Below are positions 1 through 12,461 of a DNA stretch of 64,000 nt, piece by piece; position 1 is the first letter of the stretch; each line of letters starts with the position of its first letter. The DNA comes from Lyophyllum atratum (taxonomy: Eukaryota > Basidiomycota > Agaricomycetes > Agaricales > Lyophyllaceae), in contig JACGCN010000005.1 in NCBI GenBank assembly GCA_014905825.1, positions 186,001-250,000 on the forward strand, read 5' to 3'. Made by a program: the position numbers and the translations under genes. The notes beneath the pieces are model-generated. The model ran no database searches. It had not been told where the DNA came from and saw nothing but the letters and a program-made list of their open reading frames with translations.

Positions 1-2957
1 GTTCTCGAAGATCTCGCATCTAAGCCGTCCATCTTGCTTCTGAAGGTGTTCAATGAACGTGCGAGTGGTTCGTAGATAGGGTATAGAAGGGGTAGGGATG
101 GTGTACTTTCCTTCTAGATATTGTAAGGTCAAATCCGAATTCCAGTTCGGTCTCGCAGACAGAGCATCAATGAGATCGATGATCTTCTTGCGGCGTGAGG
201 TTTCCGTGCGTGCTGCTCCACTACTTCGCCAGCGTGCATTCCAACCAGCATTTAGTTCACTGATCGAAAGGTGCCCATCGAGGCCGAACATGAACTCGGC
301 CCATATCTCTCTGACCGATGGGTAAGTACCTTGGCCAGCTGGTGTCCAGTGAGTGTAGCTGGGCAAGTACTCGTCCTCTTGATTGCGCTTCGGAGATATG
401 ATCCACTCGAACTTGTGCTTGGATAGGCGGTCGCGACTGAATTTCGTTTCCAGGGTGGCAATATATGCAAGCTGCTTCGCACGAATGGATGTGTCGTTGG
501 ATAAAGAAAATGTGCCGGGTGGGTAGACGATTCCCATGGGATTGATGTCCGGAGAGCTGCTGCTGGCGAGAGCCCTCGTCGGAGAGGCAACACTTAGTTG
601 GAAGGAAGGGTTCGGCAATGATGGGGGTGCTTCCTGAGCAATCACAACAGCTGCAGTGACTTGTAAATACGGCTGTGCTCACGGGAATTGTACAGTTCGG
701 TCATACCTTGAACAGTCTTCCCTTTTTTCTTTCGCTGCTGTCGTTCCGGTGCGCTTGGTGGTGCTCGGAAATGCTCTTGAATAGCTCGGAGCTGTGCAGT
801 TGCTTCTCGGAGTTCGTCGCGGGCCAGCTCTTGTTGAATATGATTAGTCGTTACCATGCCGTGAAATGATGTCGCAACGGCTTCAGGAAGGTTCTCGAGA
901 CGAAGCCGTGCTTCCTCGTGTGCACTTTGAATAACCACATGGGCAGTACATGCAAAGCTGCGGAATTTTGGTGTATTGAAAGGAGGGTGTCGCCAGAGTG
1001 GGGACTGCGGGTATTTGGTGAAAAGGATGGCGCTATCTTGAAGAATAATCGCGCGAAGATGCTGGAGGACTTTCAAAAAGGATCGGAGTGTCGGATCCAT
1101 GGCAGCCTTTCCAACCGTGCGGATGCGTTCGTCCAAAGCAGAAAGTTCTGACTCGGCCCATGGAAATAGAGTGCTACAAAGATCTTGTGGAGGTTCTTAA
1201 GGCCTCCAATTAGTCATTGAAACATCGAAGAGTAATGTGACTCACGAAGCTTGTCTCGAGGAATAAAATATGAATCCTGTCGTCTTCCATTGAATCCGGC
1301 CGCTGCGAGAATGGCCTCCACAGGAAGAGCACGGTTATAGGCTTTGTCAAAAGCTGCTGTTCGAGTCCATCCTCCGCCGTGTCTGGTGTCAGCATCAGAG
1401 GCGCCATGCTCTCGAGCGTAAAGGGCGAAAAAGGAACGCCCGCCGTGCGTGACCTTCTTCGTTTCGATCTCGTTGTGCGTCTTGATATTGTTCATACGTT
1501 TATTGTGATCTGGAATCGAAGCTTGTTAGATCATGTAATTTGTAAAGAGACAGTAAAGTTTTTCATACTCTCGTACGTCATCTCCTTGCCTTCTGCACCT
1601 GGGAAAAGAATGGTGGTGTACCATTCACGATAGCCCTTGTCACTAGTCGCTTTAGGATGTTTGAAATCCGGGAGAAATGACGGGACCGTGATGTTCATGA
1701 TGTGGTACTGGCTAAACAAATAGAACCCGAGTGCCCCGACAGCGCAAAGCTCGGGCAGTCGATGGCGAAAGACACCTTGATCATCAATACGGCCGGTGGT
1801 GTTGGTTTTGCCAGCGTTGGATCGGAAAATAGTAGCCTAGTAAGCACCCATCAGAAAAGTAAAGAGTCAGGAGGTCAGAGCTACGCACCGTTACCTTTGC
1901 ATCGAGGCCCATGTCAATCAAGGGAAGGTCTCGAAGGCTGATGTCAGAAATGAGGAGACGTCGCAAATTGTCGCCGCGATACGCCGTCGCCGTCGAGATC
2001 AACAGCATCGCTCGATCTCGGAGGCCGAGGTGGACTTGGGACTTGGTCTTCCATGATGACTCAAGGAGCCACATCGATCCCTTGATCAGCTCTTCTTCGG
2101 TGAATGTATCTGTTAAATAATCTCAGAGTTACCCCTGACAGAAGTGTGATCTCATGGAATCATACCGGATGTCACACCAGAGGCCTTGAGTTCTTGTGAT
2201 TCCTCAACACGTTCGGCTTCGGTCGCGTATGAGCCCTTCTCAAACGTGGTAATCCTTTCATCCTCCCTCACGGAGAGGCTGCTGTGCCTCGCGATCGTCC
2301 TTGTACCGAGGGTCACTTCCTTTGTGGTGGTAGCGATAACTTTCTAGCGCGCTGATGCATTGCGCGATATGACTTGGCCCAACACGAGTGTTAGGTTTAT
2401 CTTTTCCTTGAGGTGTTTGCTAAAATAACGTTGAGAGAAGTGAGCTGGCAAAGAATGACTAGAGATAGGTGACTTACCTGCGGGCGCGTCGTTTCGTACT
2501 GCATAAACATCGCCACTTTAGTTGCCGTGATCGGATGTGCCTCAACGACCTTCCAGAGGTGGTTCTGCTGCGCTCGCATGGCCTGGTCTCGTGCCATGAA
2601 TTTCTCGTAATTCTTGAGGTGGCGCTGGTATAGATCGGTGGTCGCTTTGTCCTTGGTCATATTCGCCCGCACGGCAAGTCGATTCTGGTGCGTCTCAGCA
2701 TGCATGGCTTGGAGCGAGTTGCTGATTGACGCGAGCTGAGTAACGGGCATTGTGGCGATGTTCGTTCCCATCCTTTCTTGGTCCGTGTCATTGAAAAAGT
2801 ATAGATTCTCGTCACCAGAAACGAATAATCCGAGTCCAGGTGGCAAATCAGGGGCACGCGGGGCGGAGGTGCGCTGTCTCTTTGAGCTGAGGGGAGAGGG
2901 GGGATGTCCTGAGAGTGTATCATGTCGGCGCTTTGCTGGTGAGCACGGAGAGACCAT
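1..2957 (-). CDS. Crypton-type tyrosine recombinase, frameshifted, partial at left edge
   Basis: Multi-exon gene read leftwards from an ATG near 2957 (exon 1 2957-2478, exon 2 from 2419; further introns near 2165-2105, 1880, 1570 and 1200). The N-terminus has basic clusters (AKRRHD, SKRQR) that look like a nuclear signal. The middle contains the integrase-like block RDRAMLLISTATAYRGD, then KVTHGGRSFFALYAREHG with an H-x-x-R pair and a GGGW motif, then FDKAYNRALP with a candidate nucleophile tyrosine. The C-terminal part ends in a domain resembling the GCR1-C/Crypton DNA-binding tail (W-x-P-F followed by an AELNAGW-like helix) and runs off the window. This arrangement matches the Crypton-like, Ndc10/GCR1-related recombinases common in Agaricomycetes, which move DNA elements by circular integration. 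One extra base near 2262-2270 breaks the frame between PLRE and ERITTFEK; all other joins are open. No terminal repeats were seen. It is probably a recently inactivated or domesticated copy, unless the extra base is a sequence error. Confidence 0.72.
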
Positions 2958-5900
2958 GTTAGGAGGATGATAGAGCCGTAAAACTGCATGAATCATAAGT
3001 AGTGAGATACGAGCCCTATTAGCCATTGTTCGGAATGCCACTAAGTGCAATAACAGGGTGAATAATGACACACTGGCCACTATGTAGCGGCAATGTCTCT
3101 GGCCAGGCCGAAATCGGGCACACAGTCCATCGAGAATTTGAGCAACTCACACTCAACATATGGTCTGAAAGGATATTGCCATTTGTAGAGTAGGACATAG
3201 AACTGTCGAGGAGAACAAGCAGAATTTTGAAGTGTCTATCAAGTAATAGAGGGCAGACGCGTCGAGTAAAGCGGCAGGCACGTCCGACTTGAACAATGTG
3301 CACTGAGATTGGCCATATCACGGTTATCTAATCTATTATCTCATGATCCCGTAGCCACTGCCCATATAGGGCCAGTTCGCTCGGGTACGTATATTCCAAC
3401 TGGTAACGCTACCTGGCGTCACCTTGCGGTCACCGGCAACGTTACCTGCGCAAATCGCAGTTCATTATACACTCTATATTTATCGCGAGTATGTACTTGA
3501 ACTTCGAGTGTGTGTCTGGGAAGGAAGGGTCTGGGTGCCCTATTTCCCAGCTGCTGGCGTTCGAGTGTCACGTTCGCACGTCGAACGCCAAGGGGTGCAA
3601 TACGCCATACGCGATACACAATACACGAGACACAGGACACTTCGTAGATCTCTAGAGCTCATGAGCCGCATCGTGGTCCGTGGATAAGCCTCAAACACGA
3701 GAAAAGAAAGGAGAGTACGACGCACCCTAAGACTTGAATTGCCGCCCGGGAACGATAAGTTCCAGACTGTGAATAGAACCCACCCCAACGGCGCCAGGGC
3801 CTGACCTGTTGATCGACGTGACGCACCAAGGGTCGTCCCCTACACGCCAACGCACGAAGGACCTCGCAGCCCCACTTCTCCCCACCTCATTATACAGTAA
3901 TCATCCATCAATATATCCGACCACAGCGAGCCATATCATCGATCCAAGGTAGAAAAGGGGCACGCCCACACCCAAATCCCATCCTCCAAGGCGCGTATCG
4001 AGGGTCCATGTATGGGGGCGGGGGACAGGGTCAGATTCCTCGCCGGGATACCGATACCGAGGAAACAGCGGGTCGATGGGCACACCCGCAGCAAGTTAGC
4101 ACTGAGAATACGCCCCGTCGATGCGGGTTCATCGCGCCTCGAGTCTGATTCAAATTGAGCTGAATGGGGCCAGTTGGTCACGGGGGTGTCGACGCAGGCA
4201 GCATGGTCCGACTCCCTGTGCTTCGAAATACGCTTCCCCCAGCCTAGCACATCTGTCATCATGATCACAGACACGTCGACTCGGATTGGATGGGAGCCAC
4301 GATCCCGATACGTGCCTTCTACTTAGTATGATGCTCGTTAGGCAGAACTATACTCCCTGTGAAGATCATGAACTTGAACTGGCGGCGTCTCCACGTCAGG
4401 GTCCAAGGAGGCACTCGTTTTCTTATTTCGATGGGAGGCGGTCGATGGGCGCAAAGGCATGCTATGTACAATGATTTGGATGGCTGCTTTTTCCGGGGAT
4501 CAAGGCTTGCCGAGGCGCAACCCAGAGGGGACGTGGAGCAAGTTCCAAGTCATCAACAGGCATCCAATTGGCAAGGGATACGCTCGATGCGCTGGGAGAC
4601 GTCCGCAGCCCAGGCACTTCGGAACTACTGAAACTACCTGATACCAATATCATCAGGAGGGTGTGGTACCATTTGCGTTCCGGCTTCACGAAATTTACCT
4701 CGAGGTCGGCACCTCCTGCCAACACTGATGGACGTCCTGATATTTTGTTAAAGATGCAGAACCTCATAGTCCGCTCTATCTGATACACAGGTCGAAGTTT
4801 TACCAAGGTGACTGGATTACATGGAGGATGTATGGAGCGTACAAAAAGGTGATACGGACTGCAGCCGTGGCCAGAGCGCAGAAGGATAACATTGGTCTTA
4901 TATGCGTACCCCGTGTTCGCTATCTGCTTGGAAGGTGGAGATATATTGTTCGCGCAGGGTGTCCTCCATGAGTGAGCATCACTAGTTCGTTACGGTGAAG
5001 TACATTCCAGGCCATCAAATTCAGAATCGGTCGCGCAATCGGGGGCTGTCGGGGAGAATGAGATAGAATCACATCCTACTGCTTGCAACTCCTTGCGCAA
5101 CATCTTCCCTATTGCTGTCGAACGGCAATCGTTAATTGAGGCAGCTATATCGAAATCGAAAGCACGTCGCAAAAGGTGCCCCATAGCTCTTGGGTTTTGA
5201 AGAACAAACAGTCGCCATAGGGCTCCTCGAAGTATAAACTGGGCGCACGTAGAACAGCTGCTGCCGAAGCTTGGAAGTTCGGTTCTGTGACGGTTTGCCG
5301 AGCTTTTCCTTGCCGTCTGAAATTGTTGGGGGAGAGATGAGACTGATTAACCCTCCTATCATAGAAAGACTAACACGGGGTGTACCTCCTGTGAACGTGC
5401 TTCCGGGCGGCGGCCGGAGTCAACTCTCGGCGTCGCGGCTTGAGGCTTAGGAGTCGCAGTTATCTACACGAAATTCCATAAATTCCATGCACAACTCTGA
5501 CGAGGAGAAAATTGGCGTATCGGGCTAATCGAGTATGCTGGCTTGCGTTGCGTATGGGAGAAGCGAACTTGGATGGTCGAAATTTTATGAGTCGAGGGCC
5601 TGGAAGGTCTTCGAGTCCGAGGAGACGGCTCATAAATACCGCCTCTTCGTCGTTCGATTCGAGAATCATCGAAGGTAACACATGATATCCACCCTCCAGA
5701 ACGATTTTTTGAGACCAATATTGCGGCGACCCCCAGGTGCTAGCTACCCAGCGGGGAGAGAAGGTTGTGAATATGACCATCGATAGAGAAAGATACTCCA
5801 TCGTCCTGGCCATATATGGGTACTCCGTGGCCATTCGGTCCAACATATGATAATTTCGTGACTAGGGGGCTAGCGTAAGGTCAGTTCCAGGCCAGCGACG

Positions 5901-6796
5901 TATGAATCATGAACGGGGACCCACAAGCTAGCTCGGTTGTTTTCGGCTACATCATGACTTGTCGCGATGATGATTGAGCAAGAATGCGCAGTCGAAAATG
6001 CGGGCCGCTGCTGAACACCGTTGCAAAACGTGGGGAATTTTTGGACCAGGATTTCAACGTCCGTCGCGGCGCGAGATATGGATTTTGAGGAAGTAGCAAG
6101 ATATGTTGGCGTGGCGTTGGGTTTACAGGTGGTAAGAGCAGTCTGGATGGAGACTCGCCATAAACCGCCCTCGATGCGGTTTATAGTTGTGGACGTCGTC
6201 GCAGTACGATAGTTGATAGTTCAGCAGTTTGCACGCCTGCACTTTGTTCGACTGGCGCTGCTTATCGTAAAAAAGCCTGTGAACCACATTAATAACTGTA
6301 GGACAACCGAGGGGACAAATTCGACCCGGAAGAGCATGGAACGGGTGCGAAAAAATACAAAGGCTGAGAAGACTTACTAATTCTGCCGCAGGGGACGAGG
6401 GCCGCCGCCCTTAGTATAGCAACATTTACGACGTCCCTCTCTAACAAAATGTGGTGGCCCATAAAACATCGTCGAAGAGAGCCTTAGGCGATGCCTAGAC
6501 CTAGAATAATAAACGAGACGGTGTATGGCGAAGGCGGTGGCTTGTGTCACTGATCCAGTGGCATAGCAGTGGCCTAACAATGGGACGAGCCATCAACACG
6601 TGGAGGTTGGTTGGCGAGAAAAGTCCCCGAAAAGACATAAGGAGGGCCAGCGGGTGTTGAACCACAGAGAGCTTCATCTCCGCGACCGCAGCTCCGCCGT
6701 ATGCTTGTTTAATCTGGCTTGTTACCGCCCACCGCCCCCACATTCCCTCCTTTCTCCCCACCCATCTAGAGGGACAGGTCTACAGCACCAACAACC
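2958..6796. other. Intergenic stretch without a supported gene
   Basis: About 3.8 kb. Several open frames of 60-130 codons exist (for example 4806-4462 and 5846-5460 on the minus strand), but none carries a domain I recognise, none joins to a neighbour through convincing splice sites, and base composition does not suggest coding. Base order at 3419-3660 is slightly repetitive (GTCAC/GTTACC-rich) without a clear repeat unit. The last 150 bp before 6797 are pyrimidine-rich (CCACCGCCCCCACATTCCCTCC), which is usual just upstream of basidiomycete genes. Confidence 0.5.
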
Positions 6797-9007
6797 ATGG
6801 CGCATAAACGCGTACCTGCTTATAGCACTCCCAAAAAGCAAGCCATCAGCCCAGACGCGCGATCGCGAGGCCCAGTCAAAGCTGTAAGAGCCCGCACCAC
6901 AGCTACGCCACTTCCCGTGCATGCCACCCGCGACGACGATGATTGCGCTCAACAACAACGTGTAGATCAAGACAATGACGGCAAAGACGAAGCGACGCGC
7001 CCAAGTCGTAAGAATATCATGGAAGAAGCAGAGCGCCGCAGGCTGCTCGAGGAAGATATCTGGACTGCCGAGGTCCAGCCTAAGCAGATACGATGCCGCG
7101 GATGCTCACGGTGGATCAAGCTGGATGCACGCTCAATGTATTACCACGGCTTCTGGGAAAAGCATCGCGATCTATGCCAAGGCATCAAGCGCATCCTAGG
7201 CATACCCGTTTCAAAGGTGAGACTGCCGATTCTACTTTTGAAATGGTCGATGAAGCTGACAGAATGTTTCACCTTGCAGAGGACGAGAAAGCCGAACACC
7301 AAGAGTAACTCTGCGAAAAAGGCGAAGGGGACGATTCCTGCGCGCTCGGCCGCCAAAGCGTCTCGAAATTGCAAGGTGGGCGATGCACCCGTCGTCATCG
7401 CCAAGACAGATCCCCGACCCGAAGCCCTACCTGAACGAGCTCTCGCCATTACCCCGCCGACACTCCATCACACGATGCAGGCCCACCCTACTGCCACGCC
7501 ACATTTTGCCTCGGCCACCGCTTGGATCGGGTTATCCACCCCTCCGTCGCGCGTTGGGGAGGCGCCTTTGCCAACGTATACTACGCCCTCTGATTGCTGG
7601 GATAAAATTTCGCGGTCGTCGTGTAACCTTGTGGCGTCCGCAACAGGCATTGGAAAATATGATCCCATCGCTAGTGAAAGGGTCCTGGGGGCACCGATCA
7701 CGAAAGATAGATACGATAACTACGACACCCGGTCGTCGTCGTCTCGATCTATCGATGAAATGGATATTGAGGATCATCCAGTCGTGGGCGGGCGCATCGT
7801 GCCCTCGAATGAACGGGAGGACCGTGACCCTCAACCTGCGCAACGCACCGAAGAGTTCACCAGGATTGTGGACCACACGCAACCAGCGCCTGCGACACGG
7901 CGGATGCTCGCTACCGATCCACGCATATTCGAACCCCCATCTACCATCCTTGGGAACGTTGAAGCAGGTTGGCGTGAGGACGGCCCTACCCCTCGCTGGA
8001 GCAAACAAGGAATCAGAACTAGGGCGTCCCCCTACCCGAAGCCCACGTGGGCCCAAGGTCCCCGGATTGAGCTCGAAGGTCGTGCTTTCCCTTCACAGCG
8101 CTACGAACGGCCAGCTAGGATCGCGAACTACAGCCCGCCTCTTTCAGCCATACCGAAGTTGCGCGGTATGCGGCGCTGGGAATCAGAGAACGAATGCACC
8201 TTCCAACAAGACACCCCTGCTCCAGACGAGTATCGAAATCGAGTCGAGGACGCCGCCTGGCCGCAGAAGGTCGACTGTGAACCCACAGCGCGCGATGATA
8301 CATCTGCCTTGAACGAATATAGACAAAGAATCGCAGACGCCCCATCGACGCAAAATGCCCAGTCCAGTCCCGCAGGTCCCGCAGGTCCCGCATCGGTGGC
8401 ACCGCGCCACGCACATTCCATGGTTTGGACAACGTCGGAGATGCACTCTAGTAAGCGTAGTGCATTGGAGCCCCCATCCTTAGAGGGGCATTCCTTCATG
8501 GGCAAACGTAGCGCGACCCGAGACGAACAAGAGTCCTTCCCGATTCCTCCAAGTCCTCCGTGGGCCAAGGTCGCACAGACCGATCTTGCAGATCCCAGTT
8601 TGTCTGCGCAACGGTACGGAGAGGCATCCGGAAGCCGGGGACGCGGGCATGGCAACACAGACGACGGGAAAGACTCACACATCTACGACGACGCTATACA
8701 TATTCGAGAGCGTTCCAAGAGCACAGAGGATGGGATCTTCGCTCCTGGTAAGCAGTCATTCGTCATCATTGCCACACATGGATCTGACGGCTTTCACACA
8801 CCTGCAGAACTACCTGGATGTCCTACTGCACCTTGTCATCACCAGTTCCGCTTCGCCACCCGTGGCGAGCTGAAGACGTACTTTGATGGAGCGACTGTGA
8901 AGTCGATGGCAAAGAATATCCCGACTATCGATCCCGACGTTCTGGATGGTGCGCGTTGCCTAGCGGCTTTCGCGATGAACTTGCACCGAAGTGGCAGTCG
9001 TGGTTGA
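6797..9007 (+). CDS. Hypothetical protein with CxxC...H...H/C zinc-binding-like domain
   Basis: Open frame of 736 codons from an ATG that follows a pyrimidine-rich leader. Two in-frame introns are likely: 7217-7279 (GTGAGA...TTGCAG, 63 nt) and 8748-8807 (GTAAGC...CTGCAG, 60 nt), giving about 695 residues. Near residues 99-130 there is a Cys-x2-Cys, a spacer with WIKLD, then His-x5-His-x3-Cys (RCRGCSRW ... YYHGFWEKHRDLC), a plausible single zinc-binding fold related to short basidiomycete C2H2/BED-like modules. A lysine-rich segment follows (RTRKPNTKSNSAKKAKG). The remaining about 500 residues are polar, rich in Pro, Ser, Arg and acidic residues, and look disordered. The family is not known to me. 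A nuclear, DNA- or chromatin-associated role is only an inference from the finger plus basic tail. Confidence 0.6.
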   Translation: MAHKRVPAYSTPKKQAISPDARSRGPVKAVRARTTATPLPVHATRDDDDCAQQQRVDQDNDGKDEATRPSRKNIMEEAERRRLLEEDIWTAEVQPKQIRCRGCSRWIKLDARSMYYHGFWEKHRDLCQGIKRILGIPVSKVRLPILLLKWSMKLTECFTLQRTRKPNTKSNSAKKAKGTIPARSAAKASRNCKVGDAPVVIAKTDPRPEALPERALAITPPTLHHTMQAHPTATPHFASATAWIGLSTPPSRVGEAPLPTYTTPSDCWDKISRSSCNLVASATGIGKYDPIASERVLGAPITKDRYDNYDTRSSSSRSIDEMDIEDHPVVGGRIVPSNEREDRDPQPAQRTEEFTRIVDHTQPAPATRRMLATDPRIFEPPSTILGNVEAGWREDGPTPRWSKQGIRTRASPYPKPTWAQGPRIELEGRAFPSQRYERPARIANYSPPLSAIPKLRGMRRWESENECTFQQDTPAPDEYRNRVEDAAWPQKVDCEPTARDDTSALNEYRQRIADAPSTQNAQSSPAGPAGPASVAPRHAHSMVWTTSEMHSSKRSALEPPSLEGHSFMGKRSATRDEQESFPIPPSPPWAKVAQTDLADPSLSAQRYGEASGSRGRGHGNTDDGKDSHIYDDAIHIRERSKSTEDGIFAPGKQSFVIIATHGSDGFHTPAELPGCPTAPCHHQFRFATRGELKTYFDGATVKSMAKNIPTIDPDVLDGARCLAAFAMNLHRSGSRG

Positions 9008-12000
9008 AGGCGTTCCGGTGTAATTGAGAAGTCGAGGCTGATGAAAGGTCGAAACGCATCGGCGAACACGATTGCTGTTTCTTGCCAGCTGTAATACTTT
9101 GATAGTTTGAACGTTCCATGGCTGCGGCCTGTACATGTAACTTGGCGGCCCCGGGCTGCTCTTTATGACGACTCAATGGAAGATTAGACTGTTGCTTCAG
9201 TATGTTATGAAGGAAGAAAGCGAAACATAGCACCAGGCGATGTATACGTCGGCCTGTTGAATGGTGACTGGTTCAGAGGAGGGTGTTGGTGGCTGTGTCA
9301 ATTCACATACAACTCTATTGGACTCAGTCGGCGAGAAGTTCCCCCTCGAGGAATAGACATGTATTCAACGTCTTTGCACCTTCCAAGTTCAACAAATCAT
9401 CCCTTGATTAGGATGCCCATACTATGACTCATGCGAAGCCAAGGTTCCTGAGCTCTGCATTGTCCCCCGGGGCCCAAGTCAGAGTCACGAATGATATGCC
9501 ATACATGCACCCGGGCCCATAGAAGGCTCACTGACGCTTGATGGTGCACGTTATCGCAGCATTGGAGCTAAAACTGCGCGAATCGTATGCGACGTAAGAC
9601 TAAAAGGTATTGTTTTTCAGTCGACACTGAAATTCCGTGGTTCACTTGGATAGCAGAGTCGTTTCGTCAAAACAGATGATCCCACGTCAACAACAAAGTC
9701 CCTTCCGAGTTGGACAACAAGAGGGGGAATTGAATTCCGGGCTTCAGGCGACTGGATGATGGTTCATATTCACCGCCGTCAGCGGCGTTCGCAGCCGCCC
9801 TATTGCCCCGCGCCGCCCACGACGTTGCAAATCCAAATGGAACATATCCTACCTACCGGCCCCCAACAACACCCAGTCTCTCAAATTCGCCTTCGCACAG
9901 GCACGCATCCATCCCCGTCCCCAACCTTTTCTTGATCGCCACTCAACCTTCACATACGTCCCCACTTGTCCGGCTTGGTAATGCACCCCCCGTCATTCAA
10001 CGTCCTTTGGCCGTCAATTTCCCATCCAAGTACAGCGCCCCAGGACGTGTTCGTGTGTGGGTGACATCGTGCACAATGGGCTTTAGCCTGAGATGCTGAA
10101 GGCTGAGCATCAGGACTGGACCTGTCATTGACATGCCGTTAGAAAGGCCATTGAGTGTGGGTGGTTGTAAGAACATACCTCAAGGCGCGTGTACTACCCA
10201 CACGTATAGTCATAACCGACGCATGTGCTAATCCGAGGGAATAAGTAGCTTGACTTTGAAGCTGAAAGTCCAAACCAATAGGGGTGAGCGGCGCGACGCA
10301 GGCAAGAATGTGCAAGGAAGAGGACGTACCTTCCAGTAAGGGGATAACGATCGCCTTCCACACATCTAACAAGTAAGGTCGGCGCCTGGGACAAGAGATC
10401 ATCAACATGAAGCGTACACGTACCACATCAGAGATACAGATGCTTCCATTCCTTCAGCCAGTCCCGTCCGCCGTATGATGTGGCTGGCAAAACATGCAAA
10501 CGGGCATGCGAGATCTATGACTTCTCGGTTGGAATCGATGTGAACGTCATGCATGATGTACGCACTCGTGCCATCGTTCGGGCTTATCCTCGAGATGTCG
10601 CGTCATTACTCCCGGCCGTTGTTAAAGCTTTTTGCCGACCATAAAGACTGGACTCCAATCGACGAGATTGAAACCGTTTGGAAGTCTGGCGTCCTGACTA
10701 CGGGCTACGTGGCGTCGATGCGCACGGCGTTTTGGTTTAGGAGTGGCAGCTTGACCAGTGGCCAAAGATGCTCTATGTCGTCATACTCATTGTCAGAAGG
10801 ATATGCAATGAGATAAACGAAAACTGTACCTTCCAACCTCAAAAGTACACTTATAGCTGCAGTGGTCTAAGTCCTGCACAGAGGTTGTTTGCGCGGAGAT
10901 GTACTGAAAGTTGGCGCAAGAGCAGCGGCTTGCCACCGGCCATAGGAGGTTGTTCTGAGTCCGCTAGGCATTGTTCAAGGTTGGTTAGAGGGTAATGAAA
11001 GCTTACAAATAAGACGAAGGAAGGTGATACCTTCAGAAGACAAACGTGAAGCCGATTGGAGCCTACTGATGTGAGTGCGTCTAACGAAGAGACAAAGATC
11101 AGACGGATGATCATCAGTAAGAAGACACGAAGGCTTACTATTGTGCGATAATCGTTCATATCCGCCGTCATGACCCTTGGTCCCTCGATGGTGAAAACTG
11201 GCCAGTGCACAAGTGCGATTGAATGCTCTAGAGGGTTGAATGAACCCTGAGTATCACCAAAGTGAAATGGACGACATACGAATATCATTAGAGCATGATC
11301 GATAATGCGCCGTCGCTCTCCTTGAAACAGAAGGTAATTCGTCGATACCCCTCGTCCCATGATAGCGATTGGTCGACAAGCTTGTATATTCGGGCCAAGG
11401 TGGGCTAAAAGTGACTTCGCTAGGAGAGCATGAACAGCCAGCTCAGATCTGACCAGGAGAGGAAGGTCTTAAATGGCTGTCAAGATATGTTCAGAGCAAG
11501 TCGTAAGAATAACGAACTTCGATGTACTCATAATTCGTCTAAACCCTGTACCCAATGCCCGCGACAACGTCTGACGCCCCGCACTGCATGCCCTAGCAGT
11601 CTTATCACCCGGTGACGATCACGCATCCTCGCCTTCGTAGTTCTCTTCTCTGACAACACTGGCGGACCTCTGCAGCCTGCACCTCATCTAACGGCTCTTT
11701 GATCGGAATATGTGGTTGGCCCAGTCGTCACTAGTGAAGGGCCAGGCTCGAGCAAAGTAGACTACCGTAACCAAGGCACGAAGAAGTATGTGTCGCTGTT
11801 ACTTTCAGCTGGCGTCGGGACTTCCCGAGTATGTTCCGACGAAGTCGGGATACCATATACGACTTCGAGAGACTTCGAGTTCAAGTTTTCAACGTCCTTT
11901 TCAAGGCTTCAAGCTCAAATCTCGCGTTCACCTTCCGGAATCTGCTTTTCTTAGGACAACTGAAGAATACCTCCCGGTCAGCGATCTGCAAACAGGCTTT

Positions 12001-12461
12001 GTTGACAGTCATTGCAGTCTTGGCCGGGTCAAGGCTGGGTGGCACAATGAGCCATCCCTCTGCCACTGCATTCGGTGCCAGAATTGTCGATATCGGTCAA
12101 CTCGATGTAGTGAATCTTAGGCAAATGAGTATGATCAATGCCATTCAGATCTTCCTGGATGAATTTCGGTACGTTCCGGCCAGTGCAAGCTTGTTGACGA
12201 TAATCTCATCGGACAATAGCGACAGGAATGCTGGCCGTCCAGCTCAGGACATTGTCATATACACATGCCATATGAGGGTGCTTTGGCCACGCACTTATGG
12301 GATGACGCTGGTCATGCCAATTAGACCAAGCTCCCTTTCAAGGTGGCCCGCCTTTTGATGCCCATTGTCTCCAAGGTATGTATATAAAGCTTCTTTCAAC
12401 TTTGCTGCTCATGCATCCCAACACGTCAGCTCATCATTATATCTGTCTCTCAGTTACCGAA
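9008..12461. other. Intergenic stretch without a supported gene
   Basis: About 3.4 kb. There are open frames (10139-10426 and 10851-11360 minus; 11831-12358 plus). The minus pair contains hydrophobic stretches and scattered GT/AG sites, so a decayed membrane-protein gene is possible, but I could not build a continuous model and see no family motif. The last 80 bp before 12462 hold ATATAAAG (near 12381) and CT-rich tracts, a likely promoter for the gene that follows. Confidence 0.45.

Noticed and set aside
4462..4806. 114-codon minus frame
   Set aside because: No motif or splice context.
5460..5846. 128-codon minus-strand frame
   Set aside because: No recognised domain, no good start context and no splice partners; kept only as a possibility in the intergenic note.
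10851..11360. 169-codon minus-strand frame with hydrophobic segments
   Set aside because: Could be a decayed membrane-protein gene, but no continuous exon model or family motif was found.
11831..12358. 175-codon plus-strand frame before the five-exon gene
   Set aside because: No motif, and it overlaps likely promoter sequence.
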